Positions 1-12,429 of a stretch of 64,000 nucleotides of DNA are shown in pieces. The notes under the pieces are model-generated. The model saw only the letters and a list, made by a program, of their open reading frames with translations. It made no database searches and was not told where the DNA came from. How positions within the stretch are numbered: position 1 is the first letter of the stretch; each line of letters begins with the position of its first letter. The position numbers and the translations under genes were made by a program. This stretch comes from Gnetum montanum (taxonomy: Eukaryota; Streptophyta; Gnetopsida; Gnetales; Gnetaceae), in NCBI GenBank assembly GCA_015680685.1, contig MNCI01015740.1, forward strand, positions 223,044-287,043. Reading direction: 5' to 3'.

Positions 1-1094
1 CAATTTATAACATGATAAATAATTCAAAAATTCAACTTTCATATGTCCCGTTGTTGCTGCCTTTGTGGCACATGCAACAACTACTTGGGAGATACGAGGA
101 CTGCTTGCTGCCGAACCCCAGAGAACCTGCAACTGACGGAAGACCTAAAACCTGGTAAAACCGGAAAACTGCCACCAGAATCTCCCTCTACCTGCAACAA
201 GGCCGAACCTTTAAAGGATTTTAGCTCCAATACCTTTCTACGGCTGAAATGAACAAAAACGCCTAACAGAACTTAATCACGCATCCCAAGTTCCCAACAT
301 ATAATGTCACGGCGATGTCACAATAATATAACTGCAATACCTTTCTAGCATGAAAATAGCCTAAAGGGAATTTCCAAAACTTGAAATTTTAAGCAGATTA
401 AACGACCAAATTTCAAGCATGTAGCCGAACCCTCAAAGACCTTCCCCCAAAATCAGACAGAAAACAAACCAAGCATACCAACAACCAAGAATATCACCAA
501 AACCCTGCCGTAATCATCCGATTCTACTGCTTAATCCATGGAAAGAAACCACGACAACAACGCCACCGCAAAGAATAAGCAAAATACCTTGCCAAGAAAA
601 GAACTTATTTGGTAAGCAAGCAATGGCGTAAGAAAAGGGAAATCAATGCGAGATTGCAGAGAAGTTCCCAGGAAAAAAAAAATGGGAGGAATTAAGGGGG
701 ATCACTGAAGCAGCAAAATTGTCAGTGGATGAATGATTCATGCACGGAAAGAAGAACAAGAAGTCAAGGCAGGAGCAGGCGCATATCTATATATGGATTG
801 TTGAATCTGCCGAACACAATTTGAGTCCACGATCAATCTCAGGACTGAAAAATTCTTGGTCACACATGCACAATTTTTCGAAAACAGAAACCAACCGCGA
901 AGAACGAAAACCCAAACACACACACGTGCGTGCATGCAGAGAGCGCAACAGCAGCAACACCAAATCCAAATGGAGGCACCAAAATCACGGGATTAGAAAA
1001 TTCCCGCCGCCACGGGGGGGATTTTTTTTTAGAGGCAGAGGCGGAGAAGGAAGTTCTGAGCACGCAGAGCTACCCCGAACTAGAGGTGAAGGGT

Positions 1095-1250
1095 CAGATC
1101 TGCAATGATCCAGGCCAGAACTGCGCTGATCTAGCGGCGAAGGACCGGATCTTCCCTCAGCAGGGCCGGAATTGCCAGATCTGCGCTGAGCAGGGCTAGA
1201 TCTGCCCAAGGTGGACCGAAATTGGTATGAGCAGGGCCGGATCTACTTGC
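1095..1250. repeat. Degenerate GATCTG / AGCAGGGCC repeat
   Basis: Short motifs recur several times: GATCTG or GATCT, GCGCTGA, and GAGCAGGGCCGGA. Units are about 30-50 bases long and imperfect. They lie in the putative leader of the minus-strand gene and may be an expanded leader repeat. Confidence 0.45.
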
Positions 1251-1284
1251 GAGAGAAGTCCCCGAAGAAAATCTGCCCCTCCCC

Positions 1285-1320
1285 CTCTTGCAATCAACGT
1301 GCACCCTTCCCCGGTTTATA
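1285..1320 (-). promoter_or_regulatory. Candidate core promoter, minus strand
   Basis: On the minus strand the string TATAAA lies at 1320-1315 in a GC-rich setting (GCTATAAACC), which is the usual look of a plant TATA box. Transcription would start about 30 bases downstream, near 1285, and run left through the GC-rich block at 900-1280. No coding sequence was identified to confirm a gene. Confidence 0.3.
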
Positions 1321-1779
1321 GCGGCGACCCTGCAGGAGAAAGGAGAAAACCTAACCCTAAATTTCTGGCCACCTTTTCCACGTAAACCACCTAAAAATAA
1401 AAACCCAAGAGAATAAGCTTTAAGTTTATATTTTATTTTATTTTAAAAGGCACATTGGTCGGTCCACATTCCTTTTATTTTTATTTTTAATTTTTAGGGG
1501 TGGGTGATGTCCCGTTGCTCATGATTTATGTATTAATTTAACCCAGATTCCTTTTCTACTTTAAAATTATTATTCTTTGGTTTTAAATGAAAATTTTATT
1601 GCATCGATGGGCCCTCTGAATCTACTATACACTTAAACAAGGACATGTACCTATTGATCAAGGCCCTATGCCTAGCATGGGTGAGGTTGGCCTCAACAAG
1701 TAGATATAGTAGCAACAAGGCTCAACAAGTGGTGGGGAATCATCGGTTTACCATCCAATCCTAAGCCATCTTAATGACA

Positions 1780-3450
1780 TCACAAGGACCATCAATTGGC
1801 AAGACCAAGAAACTGTCCTATTGTTCTTAGCACAAAGAGACTAGGTACTCTCAAGGATAAAATCCAAGTGCTTGATAAGTTACAACATCAATCCTTGGAT
1901 AAACATTTCCTAAGATTTCATGGAATGTTGTAACTTTTTTGGTCTAATTGGAGGAAGGTGAAGGGGTGACTATTTTGGTGATGTAGCATTGAGGATAGAA
2001 GATAATAGTAGCAATGGCGGCTGATAGGGTAGCTAAAGCCCTAAACACTCCTATGATAGTCATGCCAAACATTGCCACAATGGTGAATATCTAGATGTCC
2101 ATAGGATCAAGGAGTGATTGGCTAAGCGCTACCTAACATGAAGTATTGGAACAACTAGTGAAAGCTAGGAAACCACTTCCAAAGATCTTTGATCATCTAG
2201 ATGATCACTGCTACCCCATCGAAGCTTTTCAAGATGAAGGGAAAACTCCTTATCACCAATGCCCAATTGAAGGTAGTCATCACTAAGAACCAACAGTTGA
2301 TTGTTAAGGTTGTGGAGTTGTGGGCCCGTCTCTCCAACCTTATTATTGTCAAACCAGACCTCATAAGGGATGAAGCTTTTCAAAAACTTCAACATAGATT
2401 ATGAGAGGTTGAGAATGCAAAGGAGGCAGTGGTCTTTAATGTGTCCTTATCAAAGGCCATGGTCTTCAACACTAATAAGGACTTGTCACAAGTCTACAAG
2501 GAAAACTTGGTCTTAACCAAATATAATCATTTCCTACAAAACATTGAGCAATAGAAGGACCAAATGTCAAATTCATTCACCAACAATAGGAGCAACTAGC
2601 TAAGGTTAACCTCAATTTGAGGAGGATAGTAGCAGAGAATAGAAATCTCTTAATGGAGAAAGTTCATGTGCTCTATCAAAAAATAGCCATTGAGGTAGTT
2701 GCCTAGAAAAATGAGGCTTTGAAATTCAAATGAGTAAAGAATCATTACAGTAACCAGGTTGGACTTCTTAAGAAGGTTAATGAGAAGGAGATCTAGTTGG
2801 CAAAGATGAAGATGAACGAGGCAAACTCCAATAAAGAGGTGATGTGTGGTAGCCCATCATTAATAGACTAAACATGTACAATAAGGTAGAAATATTCCTA
2901 AAGGATTTGCAAATTGATAAGATGATGGAATACATGAAGCTTACCAACCTCCATTATGCAAACCTGGCTATGCAAGTAGTGGGGAGACCAAGGACATAAT
3001 TGGAGAAAAAAATGAGCAGTTTCTACCTCTTGTATAAGGTAGAATTTAAGCATCATAAGGAGACCAAGTAGTGATTGGAGATAGCCAATGCTGAGCTTAA
3101 AGTTCTCAAGAGCAAATTCACTAATCAACAATCTATTATTAATAACTTGGCCAAAATGATGAACGACTACCATGAATTGCAAAACCTGGTAAAGACATTA
3201 GTTGTCAAACATAAACAATTTGCAGCATGATTTGTCAACACAAAGGAATTGCTCCCTTCAATGTCATGCCCATGGGACATCCCCATACTAGCTAACATTA
3301 GTGAAGCTACTTGGACTACCTATGATCTATGTGGCAAAGAGGGGAAAATGAAAGCATTATTATATGCTTTCAAAATTCTTACCAAAAGTAGCAATAGCAA
3401 TAGATTAGCCTTAGCCACCTCCACTGCCACCAACACTAGAACTTGGTGAA
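1780..3450 (+). pseudogene. Extra ORF of A-family element, 3' half, broken
   Basis: The plus-strand frames are interrupted by many stops. The pieces match the extra ORF of A2 around 45300-46990, for example a GGAGGAAGGTGAAG block at about 1950 against about 45460, and a segment on TGATGAACGACTACCATGA near 3160 against 46680. Translated pieces are rich in Leu, Lys, Glu and Gln with heptad-like spacing, suggesting a coiled coil. The function is unknown. Its place after pol and before the 3' LTR is that of the env-like ORF in Athila elements, but no membrane segment is visible, so an envelope role is not claimed. Confidence 0.55.
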
Positions 3451-3741
3451 GGATCTTTAGCACCATAAGAGCCTCCACCTCCAGGCACTATTTAAGACTT
3501 TGTCCCATCTTTGACAACTCAGGAACATCTACTGAAATTTTTGTAAAGTGTCCAATTTTCTTGTAATGGACATTAATTTTTGTAATCCCTTACAATTTGA
3601 CACTCAAAATTAGTAGAGGTAGTTAATTAGGCTATCTATCTATTTGATAGCCAACAAATTTCATAGTTTTCCAAATTTTGTAAGAAGCTCAATCCTACTT
3701 TTATTTACTCGAGGATGAATTTTTAGTCAATCATGGGGGTA

Positions 3742-4611
3742 TGATGAGTCATCATAAGACATGCTACATTAATGCAGCCCCATTGATGTATCCCTGTCAA
3801 TGCATGCATCAATGTAGATGTGTTGACAAGGATCCAAGCAAAGCTTATATAAATGCAACCACTACTCGCATTTATGACATCTTAAGTTGGTAGGATAGCA
3901 AAGCTATTGTAGTTTAGTTTCCCTAGAGTTAGAATATTTTCCCTCTTAGTGCCTACAATGTAAATTAAAGAGATTGTATAGTGCCTTATTTAAATGCTAT
4001 GTACCTAAAAGCATTGGTGTAAATGCCAATAAAGTTGAGATTTCTGATATTTATTGTAGCACTTGGATTAGTTTAATCTTTTCTATTTGTACTTTATTTT
4101 TAATGCATTTTACGTTTATGGTTTTAATTACTTAATATACTTAATCATAAATACATAAGTACAACTACTTTAAGCATAGCATATTACACTTGGTATTCCA
4201 GTAATGGTTATTTGGTACACCCAATAATGTTCGCTTGGTAACTCAATAGCATTAATATGAGTTTAGGATGTGTATAGTATGTGAGAACGACTACTTATGT
4301 TAGAATAGTTAGTCACTAAATTAGCTAAGTAGTTAAATAGTTAATTATTAAATCTTCATTTACTCACCTAGCCTTAGGAGAAAAAATATATAAAATTACT
4401 TATAAAAATATACATCATATGCCTTAACTCATTTAACCATACAAACTAATAGCACAAGTGTAAGTTAGGAAAACAACGATCATACACCTCTTTGCTTCAC
4501 AAGTTAAGACTATAGGAAAACTTAGGAACTAAGTTGATGGAATTTGACCAAATTGCTAGTGCATGCTTATGAGTCATATGGTTGAGCATAGGGGATACAT
4601 GCTACTCATCA
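3742..4611 (+). repeat. 3' LTR of A3 (870 bp)
   Basis: Starts TGATGAGTCATC and ends CTACTCATCA. It is preceded by a purine-rich tract (TCATGGGGGTA) like those before the A1 and A2 3' LTRs. U3 contains nested palindromes around TGCATGCA, and the central part is shared with the other A-family LTRs. The sequence right after it (ACAAACTCTTGG) is not element-like. Confidence 0.8.
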
Positions 4612-5139
4612 ACAAACTCTTGGAGGTGGTCAAATTTATTATTGAATCATAAACAACCAAATGTCTGCCAATGCTAGTTTTAAGCCTAGATACAAAAAAA
4701 GTGTTACTGCTAGGTTAGCAATTGATTGTAAAACCTTGTCAAATCTCATGGATGAGTTTCTTTTTCAAATTCTGTAGATGTAAGGGTATTTCCTAGATGC
4801 AATGCATAGCACTCACGTCATCAAAAATGATTTGAAGAAATTGCAAATAAACAAAGGTCTAGCTTTTCATAAAGACAAATGACTAAAAAAACTCATATAG
4901 CCAACCCTATTTTATTAAGACAAAGCTAAGATAATAATGATAATCCATAAATAACTAAAAGTAAACCACAAGCTAATATATTACCAAACTTATTTGGCTA
5001 TCATAATCTCTTATCTAAGACAAGGTCAGGTCAGGTGAATAGAACGAAGGTACACTAATCATAATACACTATTTAAGTATTTAAAACTACTTAAAAGAAA
5101 AGACCGGATAATAAAAATAAAATACTACCACTACCACCA

Positions 5140-5380
5140 AAGGCTACAACGTAAACACTGGCAAACTGCGCACGTAGCGGCCAACACTCGGAAATTCAAC
5201 AGTCACCATGAGCAGAGCAACGACGCTGAGAATGTCAGGAGGCGCTAGACCCACCGCTAATACTGACCATGACCACGGGATGAGGTCATTCCCTCCCTCT
5301 CTCGCTCCCTCCTGAGGTCGGTGGTCCAACTCCAACATGATCATGGATGGACTCAGCCAGCCACACATGCATTCGTTAAC
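5140..5380. other. GC-richer patch of unknown nature
   Basis: About 240 bases with clearly higher G+C than the surroundings, including CT-rich runs (CCCTCCCTCTCTCGCTCC). A minus-strand frame of 74 codons is open across it but shows no recognisable motif. It could be a gene relic, a promoter island or chance. Confidence 0.25.
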
Positions 5381-5899
5381 ACTTAAGCTATGCTATGCAT
5401 TCATGCATCAAAAGAATCTGATACTTTATTGTTCTAAGAAAAGATGGGTATGGGTTGATCATCAGAGAAGTGAAACTAAAAAATTAAAATATATTTGTTA
5501 AAAGAAAAAATTGGTAATTCTTAAGAATTTTTATGAATCTTAAAATAAGTGTATTTTTGCATTTGTATTTTATGTAACAATGTAAGGGATTTGTATTAGA
5601 TTTTTCTATTTCTTAGTATCTTTGTGACAAAATATAAATATTTGTCTGATAAGTACCTCATGTGAATTTTCTTTACTTGGCAAAAGTAGGGAAAGGTTCC
5701 TGAAATTTCCATGAAGTTCGCAAAAGGCCGACCCATAGGTATGCATCAAATGTGTGATTTTTGGAAGTTGGAAATCCAACATTAAAACTAGTTTAGATGG
5801 GATGCGAATTAAAATACAATGAAATATTTAAATTATATTTTTCTTTAGTTTAAAATTTTTTAAAATTTATTAAATATTATTTTAAAAAATTTAATTTAA

Positions 5900-6620
5900 A
5901 TTAAAAATATCCACAGAGAACGTGATAGGCTTGTGTTTACACTCCCCCTTCCTCGCGCTTCAAATTTTCTAGAATTCACAAATCCCCAAGGCATAGCATA
6001 GCATAGCAGCCGCGTGATTATCATGTTTCTGCGCATATGCAGATGGGCCATCACTAACGCTGAATAGTTGAGAATGAACGCTTCCTTTCTTGCATCCTCC
6101 CTCTTGTGGTTCCTAGCAGCATTAGCATTCAGTTCCACGGATCATAGATAGGCACAGCAGGTAGCTACCCCTCAAACATTATGAAGAAAATCCAGCCATT
6201 TCGTTCTATCTCATCATCTGGTTTGTTTTGTTTTGTTGTTGTAGTCCATCCCGCTACTACAGTATCTCTCTCTCCCTCTCTCTCATGAACACCAGCAGGG
6301 ATATCTTACTCTTTGGTTTGTGTGGTGTCACCGTTTGGCCTTTGTAGATGCTATCGTTGCTGAGAAGCCACAGAGTGGTCATGGAGTTTCACGGATCGTG
6401 TCGATGGGAATGAAGAAAAGGAGGATTACGCATGCAGCAGTTGGACCAGTACTGGCTATGCCCTTCTATTCGATTTCGAGGATGGTGGCAATACCAATGC
6501 CATAGGGGCGGAGAAATAACTGGAGACCTGCCAATTCTCTGATAAGAGAGTATCTAATACTTTCCCAGAAGATACTGATTTGTCCGCTTTGTGTAGCTGG
6601 CTAGTTTCTGTGTTAATACA
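5900..6620. other. Gene-like patch, unassigned
   Basis: Composition is more even than in the flanks. There is a tandem CATAG run at about 5993-6008, a CT-rich tract near 6265, and an open plus frame of 61 codons at 6320-6505 with some basic and hydrophobic segments. I do not recognise the product. It may be an exon or leader of a host gene, or an old gene fragment. Confidence 0.2.
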
Positions 6621-7984
6621 CGATGCTCAATCGGCAAGATCACCACCGATTTGTAAATTTAAATTCAAATGTTATTGCACTTTCCATCACACATTGATGG
6701 TGGAAAATGGCAAGAGAATTATTTAGCGTGGTTGAAACCAAAGGACAGATGCCTTGATATTCAAGAACTAAAGCAACATTGCTAAATAATACTGCCAACA
6801 CTCCTAGAAATAAGGAGGAAACCATTATAACTCTCACTAAATAACGTAGCATGGTTGATGATGCCTTTTCCATAACTACTCTTGAGAATGAGATGCTTCT
6901 ATCCTAACTTTTACTTTGTTAAATACATATTTCTATTTTACAAAATGCAAAATGCAAGACTCTGTTCAAAAGCTACCATTTCAATTTGAGCAATTTTTCA
7001 AAATATTGCTAAACGTTTTCATATATATGGAAAGTGTCTCCACTATGCCTTAACTATCATCCATGTCCATTATGCTCACTCATATATTTTGGATAACCAT
7101 CATAAGTCATGCTTATGTGTCCTTGGGTCCCAACTCTGCATGTTAGAAGGGGTAAGACCCAAGAATATTTATTTAAATAAAATAAAAAATGATTTTGTTC
7201 CCAACCAAAGAGCAATAAGCATCTCAAATCTCAATTGAGAGGTTGAAGATTCAAGTTTCTTTTGCTCTTTTTAATTATTAGTATACTATGAATTTTTTAG
7301 ATAGTGAGGCCTTCACTGTGGACAATGATGCATCCATGGTGCATGCTACCATATTGGGCACACATGGTAGTTAAGGTACAGCCTTATCCTACAAAGACAA
7401 AGAATACCTTTCAAAATTCCTTTAAAAGAAAATAAAAATCATGATCTAGGCTTGTATTTTATCCCTTAAGAAGTATAAGGTTTTTGTTATAATGTATACA
7501 CCTACAAGTCCTATAATTATACATTTTAATTTTCCTAGGCCCCATATACTAAATAGAAGATGTTGATGCCAACAAAGTTGAAGAAATGTTAGAACTTATA
7601 CTCAAGTTAAGAAGAATAAAAATAAGTTCCATTAAAAACTCATTTCCTTTCTATTACTTTGTGATTATTCTACTTGCAAATGTTTAATGAGATATCTTTG
7701 ATACCCAACTTAGAATCAATTGTATTGAGTTACACTTTTTCCAAAATGGTATGAAATCATCATTATTACCATTAATATGAGTTATCAAAACATTAATAAG
7801 ATATGACCATTTGATAATAATGGTCAGAACATACTATATCACTCCAAGTAAAACTACAACTCATTGGTTTGCAAGATCTAATATAATGTTACTTCTTTTA
7901 CCAGTGACAAGTTCCATGCTTCATACATTTCTTATGCAATAAGGCTTACCCATAAACCTAAGTCTAATAAAGCTTTTCAAGATA

Positions 7985-8406
7985 GATATTTTGTCATCAC
8001 CATCATCCTAGATTTGTCTCAACAAAATGGGGTCAACTACATGAGTTCTTTTTTACCGTTCACCTCTACGAAAAGTTAGATCTTTGTTTATTTGTAGTTT
8101 CTTTAAATCATCTTCAATCACTTTTCCCATGTCTTCTTTAATCATCTTTTCAGTGGCTTTCCTAGAACAGTGATGTAGCAATTTTATTTATAGGTTCATT
8201 GTCTAATCTTCTTTGCACATGTCCAAATCATCTAAGCTGTCATTCTTGTATCTTATCTAAAATAGAAGTCACTCCAAGTCTTTCTCTAATATTTGTATTA
8301 TGTAGTTTATCTCTTCTAGTAACATTCAACACCCATCTAAACATTCACATTTCTACCACACTGATTTATTGTTCATACTTCTTTTGTACTACCTAACATT
8401 TAGCAC
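7985..8406 (-). pseudogene. RTE-type LINE, 3' part of ORF2 (left piece)
   Basis: Read on the minus strand, starting at 8406, the translation with a few stops matches the C-terminal end of plant RTE-like LINE ORF2: a segment like VAEMRMLRWM, then RERLGVTSILDKI and FGHVQRR. It directly continues the right piece that ends at 26367, so the two are halves of one LINE split by element A1. The left limit is approximate. A GATGATGGTGATGA-like simple tail (minus strand) near 7998-8010 fits a LINE 3' end. Confidence 0.75.
8402..8406 (+). repeat. Left target-site duplication of A1
   Basis: AGCAC immediately before the LTR. The partner at 26367-26371 is AGCAT. Confidence 0.75.
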
Positions 8407-9242
8407 TGATGAGCCACAATATCGGGTCTGCAATATTGGATCCTGCAAAGCGATATTAGACATCTGAAGTGATATCAAACATCTGATATCGAGACCTTTC
8501 TCGTTGCCTATAAATAATAGGCAGGTGCACTTGGTTTGGAAATTAGTTCTTAGTCCCTTACCCAAACTCTTGCAGTTTCTCCCTCTCAAAGTTAGAATTA
8601 TTTCTGAGTGCTTGCAATAACAGTCATAAAGCAAATAGATCTTTATTCAAGCATTGTGTACCTAAGCACACCTTGTGTCTAGAAATAAAGACAAACTTTG
8701 TGATAAACCTTGCACCATTCAGAATAGCTTATCTCTCACCCTTAATGATATTTATAGTTTTTTAATGTTTTCATTAGTTAATTAATGCTACTTTTATTGA
8801 TTCGTTAATTTTCACAAGCAAGCACACTCAGTACGACTACTTTGAGCATGTGTGGAACACTTGGTAACCTAGTAACGATTATCGTTTGGTAATCCCAGTA
8901 GTGTTGCACTATTTCATGATGTGTATGGAAAGTGGGAACGGATGTTGGTGTTAGGACTTGTTAGGACCTAGCTAATTAGTTAATTTAAATTAGTTATTCA
9001 ATTAATTCACTTCTTCCCTCTTTAGCACCAAGACATAAAACATAAAAAGCATAAAAATCATATACCTCAAGTTTACTTAACTATACAATCGTGCCATATG
9101 AGTAAGCTTGGGAAGACAACGATCACCTAACCCATCCTTGTTCTGTAAAGGTGCATAAGCACTTAGTCCTTGGAGTTTGACTAGATCACGTGTAATGCTC
9201 ATATTCGTATGGTTGAGCATAGGGGTATCTCACCGCTCATCA
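8407..9242 (+). repeat. 5' LTR of A1 (836 bp)
   Basis: Begins TGATGAGCCAC and ends CCGCTCATCA. The U3 start has several GATATC-type palindromes. The middle (around 8600-8660) shares the CATAAAGCAAA and ATTCAAGCATT stretches with all other A-family LTRs. Confidence 0.9.
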
Positions 9243-9243
9243 T

Positions 9244-9261
9244 TGGCGCTGTTGTCGGGGA
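9244..9261 (+). other. A1 primer-binding site
   Basis: TGGCGCTGTTGTCGGGGA starts two bases after the LTR. It is two changes from the Athila site TGGCGCCGTTGCCGGGGA, known to pair with the 3' end of tRNA-Asp. Confidence 0.8.
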
Positions 9262-9388
9262 CTTTGTTGTTTATGCACTAATTAGAACTTAGAAAATCTT
9301 CCCATCATTGGAACAAACCCTTAGGGTTGGGTATCTTAAAATTATTAGAAAAGAGAAGAGAAAAGTATCGCACACTGAAGAATTAATC

Positions 9389-11400
9389 ATGTCTCCTTCT
9401 TCTTATGAGAGTGTTTCACCAGCTAGGTCTAACATAATGAACAATCGGAGGCGTAGTACACATGATGACTTGCGAGTGCCCCAATAGTTTCATGTGGTAT
9501 ACGTTCATCCCAATGAGTATATACCAAACTTTACCTTTATCCTCCACCAGGATGAACAACAGTGTTGGTGTGATTTAGAAGGTAACATAGTGTTACCTCC
9601 CAATCATTCAATCCCAAGCATGCTTCTTCGTGCTCTCACATGAATTGGTATGTAGCACTTATAGGCAGAGTATGTTGTGCATGAACATGACTCAAGAGAG
9701 TATCGACCCTTGGAGGTACAACATCAAAGGAACTTACAACAGGAGAGACATTATAAATCTATGAAGGGGAATTGATCTCAGGATGTCCTATATGTGCTAA
9801 GTGAAAATGAGGGTGGTGAACTTGCCTCAGGAGGTCTTCCACAAAATGATGTTCCTTCTATTGACTTTGATCAAGGGCCTGTGTATCAGAATCTTCACTC
9901 AAGTATCCATAACCTAGATTCTGGTACCAACAGACACAAAGGATCCAAAAAAGGAACACGAACACATGACAAAGATGGACATTTTGATTGTAATCGCGAT
10001 CGAGGCCATGACCACTGAAGAGAGGATATTAGGCACCATCATGGTGACGATCCTCCCTCTTTACCTTCATCATCTCCTTCCCCATCCCATTTAGGATTAG
10101 AATGCAGTCACAGAGGGAAAGACCCTAAGGATAATGGTAGGCGAAACAAGAATAATAGATAAAACATTCAAGAAATGGGATGAGGGCATTCTAGAGAAAC
10201 ACACTGCGAAAGGAGGGAAAGTAGGGAATAGCATAGGCATCATAGATGCCATAGATAACACAATCATGATGAACCCCTACTCACTACTTGAAGAATGCTA
10301 GATATAATTGAGGCTGTTAGAACCTCAATAGGCACCAGAAAGACAACAGGATCAAAAGATTGGACATGAGCAATATTCCACAATTTGAAGGGGAATACAA
10401 CGTTGATCCTCAAAATCATTTGCAAGCATTTCACGATGCATGTGCCTTGCAAAACATAGAAAACAAGTGGAAAAAACTCAAGTTTTTTCCACGAACACTA
10501 ATCAAGGAAGCAGAAAGCTGGTACCAGTTCTTACAACTAGAATCCATTCGTCGATGAAATACCATGTTAAAACTATTCAATGATAAGTATCAAACATACT
10601 CTTGAGTGTCCAACCTGTGAAAGTAAATCCAAGGATGGAAACAAGGAGGACACAAACCCTTGGATGCTGCCATGTGTCGATATTATGCATTATTACATCC
10701 TTTCCTTGGCCATGGTTACTCACAGATGGAACAACTATGCCACCTCATAGATGGACTTAGGGACGAAACATGAAGAACCCTTGGGACTTATGCCCAAGGA
10801 AGACTATCCGAACTTAGAGCCCATCAAATACAAAGATTGTTGGAGTAAGTTGCCAAGGAGGAAGGAGAGTTAAGGAAAAGAGAGAGTGCAGAGGAATACA
10901 ATAGAGATCCTTCCCTCCAAAAGAAGGGAGTTAGATTTTGTCAAGATGAAGAAGAGTCACCACTTAAAGAGATGGTGAATAGGAAAACTTTGCCCATTCA
11001 AAAACTTTCATCAGCAGTATCAACAAAGGTAGACCAAATGAGGGACTCCCTAAATAATAAATTTCAAACCATTCTCAGAATAGTAGAGGAGTCTAGGAAA
11101 CCAGGTAGTGACTAAGAAAGTATAAAAAAAGAAAGAAACTAAATACATAACAAAGGTAAGGGCAAAGCTTCCATCGTTGAAAAGGTTGTGGATTCGGATA
11201 CAGACAATGATGGTGAATGTGAGATATGTCAAGATGACCATCCTAAGGGATTTTGCCTAGTAATCTCACATCTATAGGAGTCTAGGGTGTACACACTAAA
11301 TCCATGATTAAACAAATGGCAAATACCTCAAAGGTTACCTTATCCTTAAGGTAGCCCAAGACAGTACCACCAACCCTTGACATATTATCCAAGTGGAACT
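9389..11400 (+). pseudogene. A1 gag, interrupted
   Basis: The first ATG with an Athila-like start is at 9389 (MSPSSYESVSP). The gag core is at about 10360-10620 (MDMSNIPQFEGEY, then NHLQAFHDAC and EAESWYQFLQ). Near 11218 a knuckle-like motif reads ECEICQDDHPKGFC, with spacing C-X2-C-X3-H-X4-C, one residue shorter than a normal retroviral knuckle. Several stops break the frame. At 11400 it is cut by G1 within ...YYPSGT; the frame resumes at 19417 and A2 preserves the uninterrupted order. Confidence 0.85.
11396..11400 (+). repeat. Left target-site duplication of G1
   Basis: GAACT before the LTR; an identical copy follows the element at 19417-19421. Confidence 0.9.
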
Positions 11401-12049
11401 TGTAGCATCTAAAAACATCAATGGCTAGAACACTGAGAGGTTATCAGGTGCAACCTAACCCCAAATCCGTATGAGGGTCATGCTAGAGAAAACAAAAATG
11501 GGGTGCCCTGAATAGTCTTCTCAATCAAATAGGGACTTACATGGTGTTAAAATGATTATGTGTGAAAAAAGTTTATACTACATTATGCGCAGGCATTGGG
11601 GCCGGCTTAGCTAGAGTGTAGTAGGATGTCTCGACCTGAGAACAATGGTGCAAACATGCAAATATGTATGAAATAGTAAGAAAGTACAATAATTACACTA
11701 AATGCCAAAGAGAAATTCTTGAGAAATGTAATAGAATTTAAGAACAGCAGTGCACTACCCCAAAAGAGGGAGCATGGTTAATTCACAAAGGTATACATAG
11801 TGTACCATAGGCATAGTAGGAGCATAGACATAGCCTTGGTGGCATTGGGTTATGAAGTTTGGTGCTCTTCATGATGAACTGTGCCTACTAGGTTGGCCAC
11901 CGCAATATACTATGCAATGTTCTGTAGGGCTACAATGGGCCATGATATGTAGCTTTGCCTCTCTACCGATGTGGTGTGCTATGGGCCTCCTTCATCCATG
12001 AAGCTCAGTGCCAAGATCTCAAAATGCCAAATGCCAAGTGCTTAAAAAA

Positions 12050-12295
12050 GGCTCACATCCAATGAATGCCAACCACTTGGGAATGCTAACCACTAGGGAA
12101 TGCCAACAGTTAGGGAATGCTAACTACTAGGGAATGCCAATAGTTAGGGAATGCTAATTGCTGGGGAATGCCAACAGTCAAGGAATGCTAACTACTAGGG
12201 AATGCCAACAATTAAGGAATACCAATCCTTGGGAAATGCCAACAATTAAGGAATACCAATCCTTGGGAAATGCCAATGGTCAAGGAATGTAACCC
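12050..12295 (-). repeat. GGAATGCCAA minisatellite in G1 3' LTR
   Basis: About nine imperfect units of 25-30 bases built on GGAATGCCAAC or GGAATGCTAAC followed by a variable TTAGGG or CTTGGG. Present in every G LTR with different copy number. Confidence 0.85.
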
Positions 12296-12429
12296 TTAGG
12301 TTCCCAAGGTATTTATAGGACTAGGGTTAGCCCAAAATGTGGATCAGGTACCATGTGGTAGTGCAGTGGATGGAACAACACTTATGCTCATCCCATGTTA
12401 CATGTGGGACATAGGATTCTTGTAGTGTC

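Larger units (their letters stand above)
1..1590. other. Left-edge region, no coding gene recognised
   Basis: The open frames here are short and overlap on both strands, and none resembles a known protein. Bases 1-740 are purine-rich leader-like DNA with short A runs. Bases 900-1330 are much richer in G and C than the rest of the window. Bases 1380-1590 are AT-rich with T and A tracts. The simplest reading is the 5' end (leader and possibly first intron) of a minus-strand gene whose coding exons lie to the left of the window. This is inference from base composition and a TATA-like site only. Confidence 0.3.
1600..4611 (+). mobile_element. A3: 3' fragment of an Athila-like LTR retrotransposon
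   Basis: This stretch aligns by eye with the 3' part of element A2 (about 45200-48195): the same broken coiled-coil-like frame, then the same ending (a tract TCATGGGGGTA), then an LTR starting TGATGAG and ending CTCATCA. No gag, protease, RT or integrase is present, so the element is truncated on its left side, somewhere near 1600-1750. The right border at 4611 is sharp. The flanking target duplication cannot be tested because the 5' end is missing. Confidence 0.75.
4612..7985. other. Intergenic, no gene recognised
   Basis: AT-rich sequence with short, unrelated open frames on both strands. Nothing resembling a known protein domain, RNA gene or intact repeat was seen, apart from two GC-richer patches described separately. 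Bases 6263-6286 hold a short CT microsatellite. Confidence 0.5.

Noticed and set aside
740-1108. Plus-strand open frame of 122 codons
   Set aside because: It overlaps three other open frames on both strands in a GC-rich, repeat-containing block, has no recognisable motif, and reads through the GATCTG repeat. Treated as chance.
8199-8396. Plus-strand frame rich in Cys, Leu and Ser
   Set aside because: Antisense to LINE ORF2; the minus strand has the conserved motifs.
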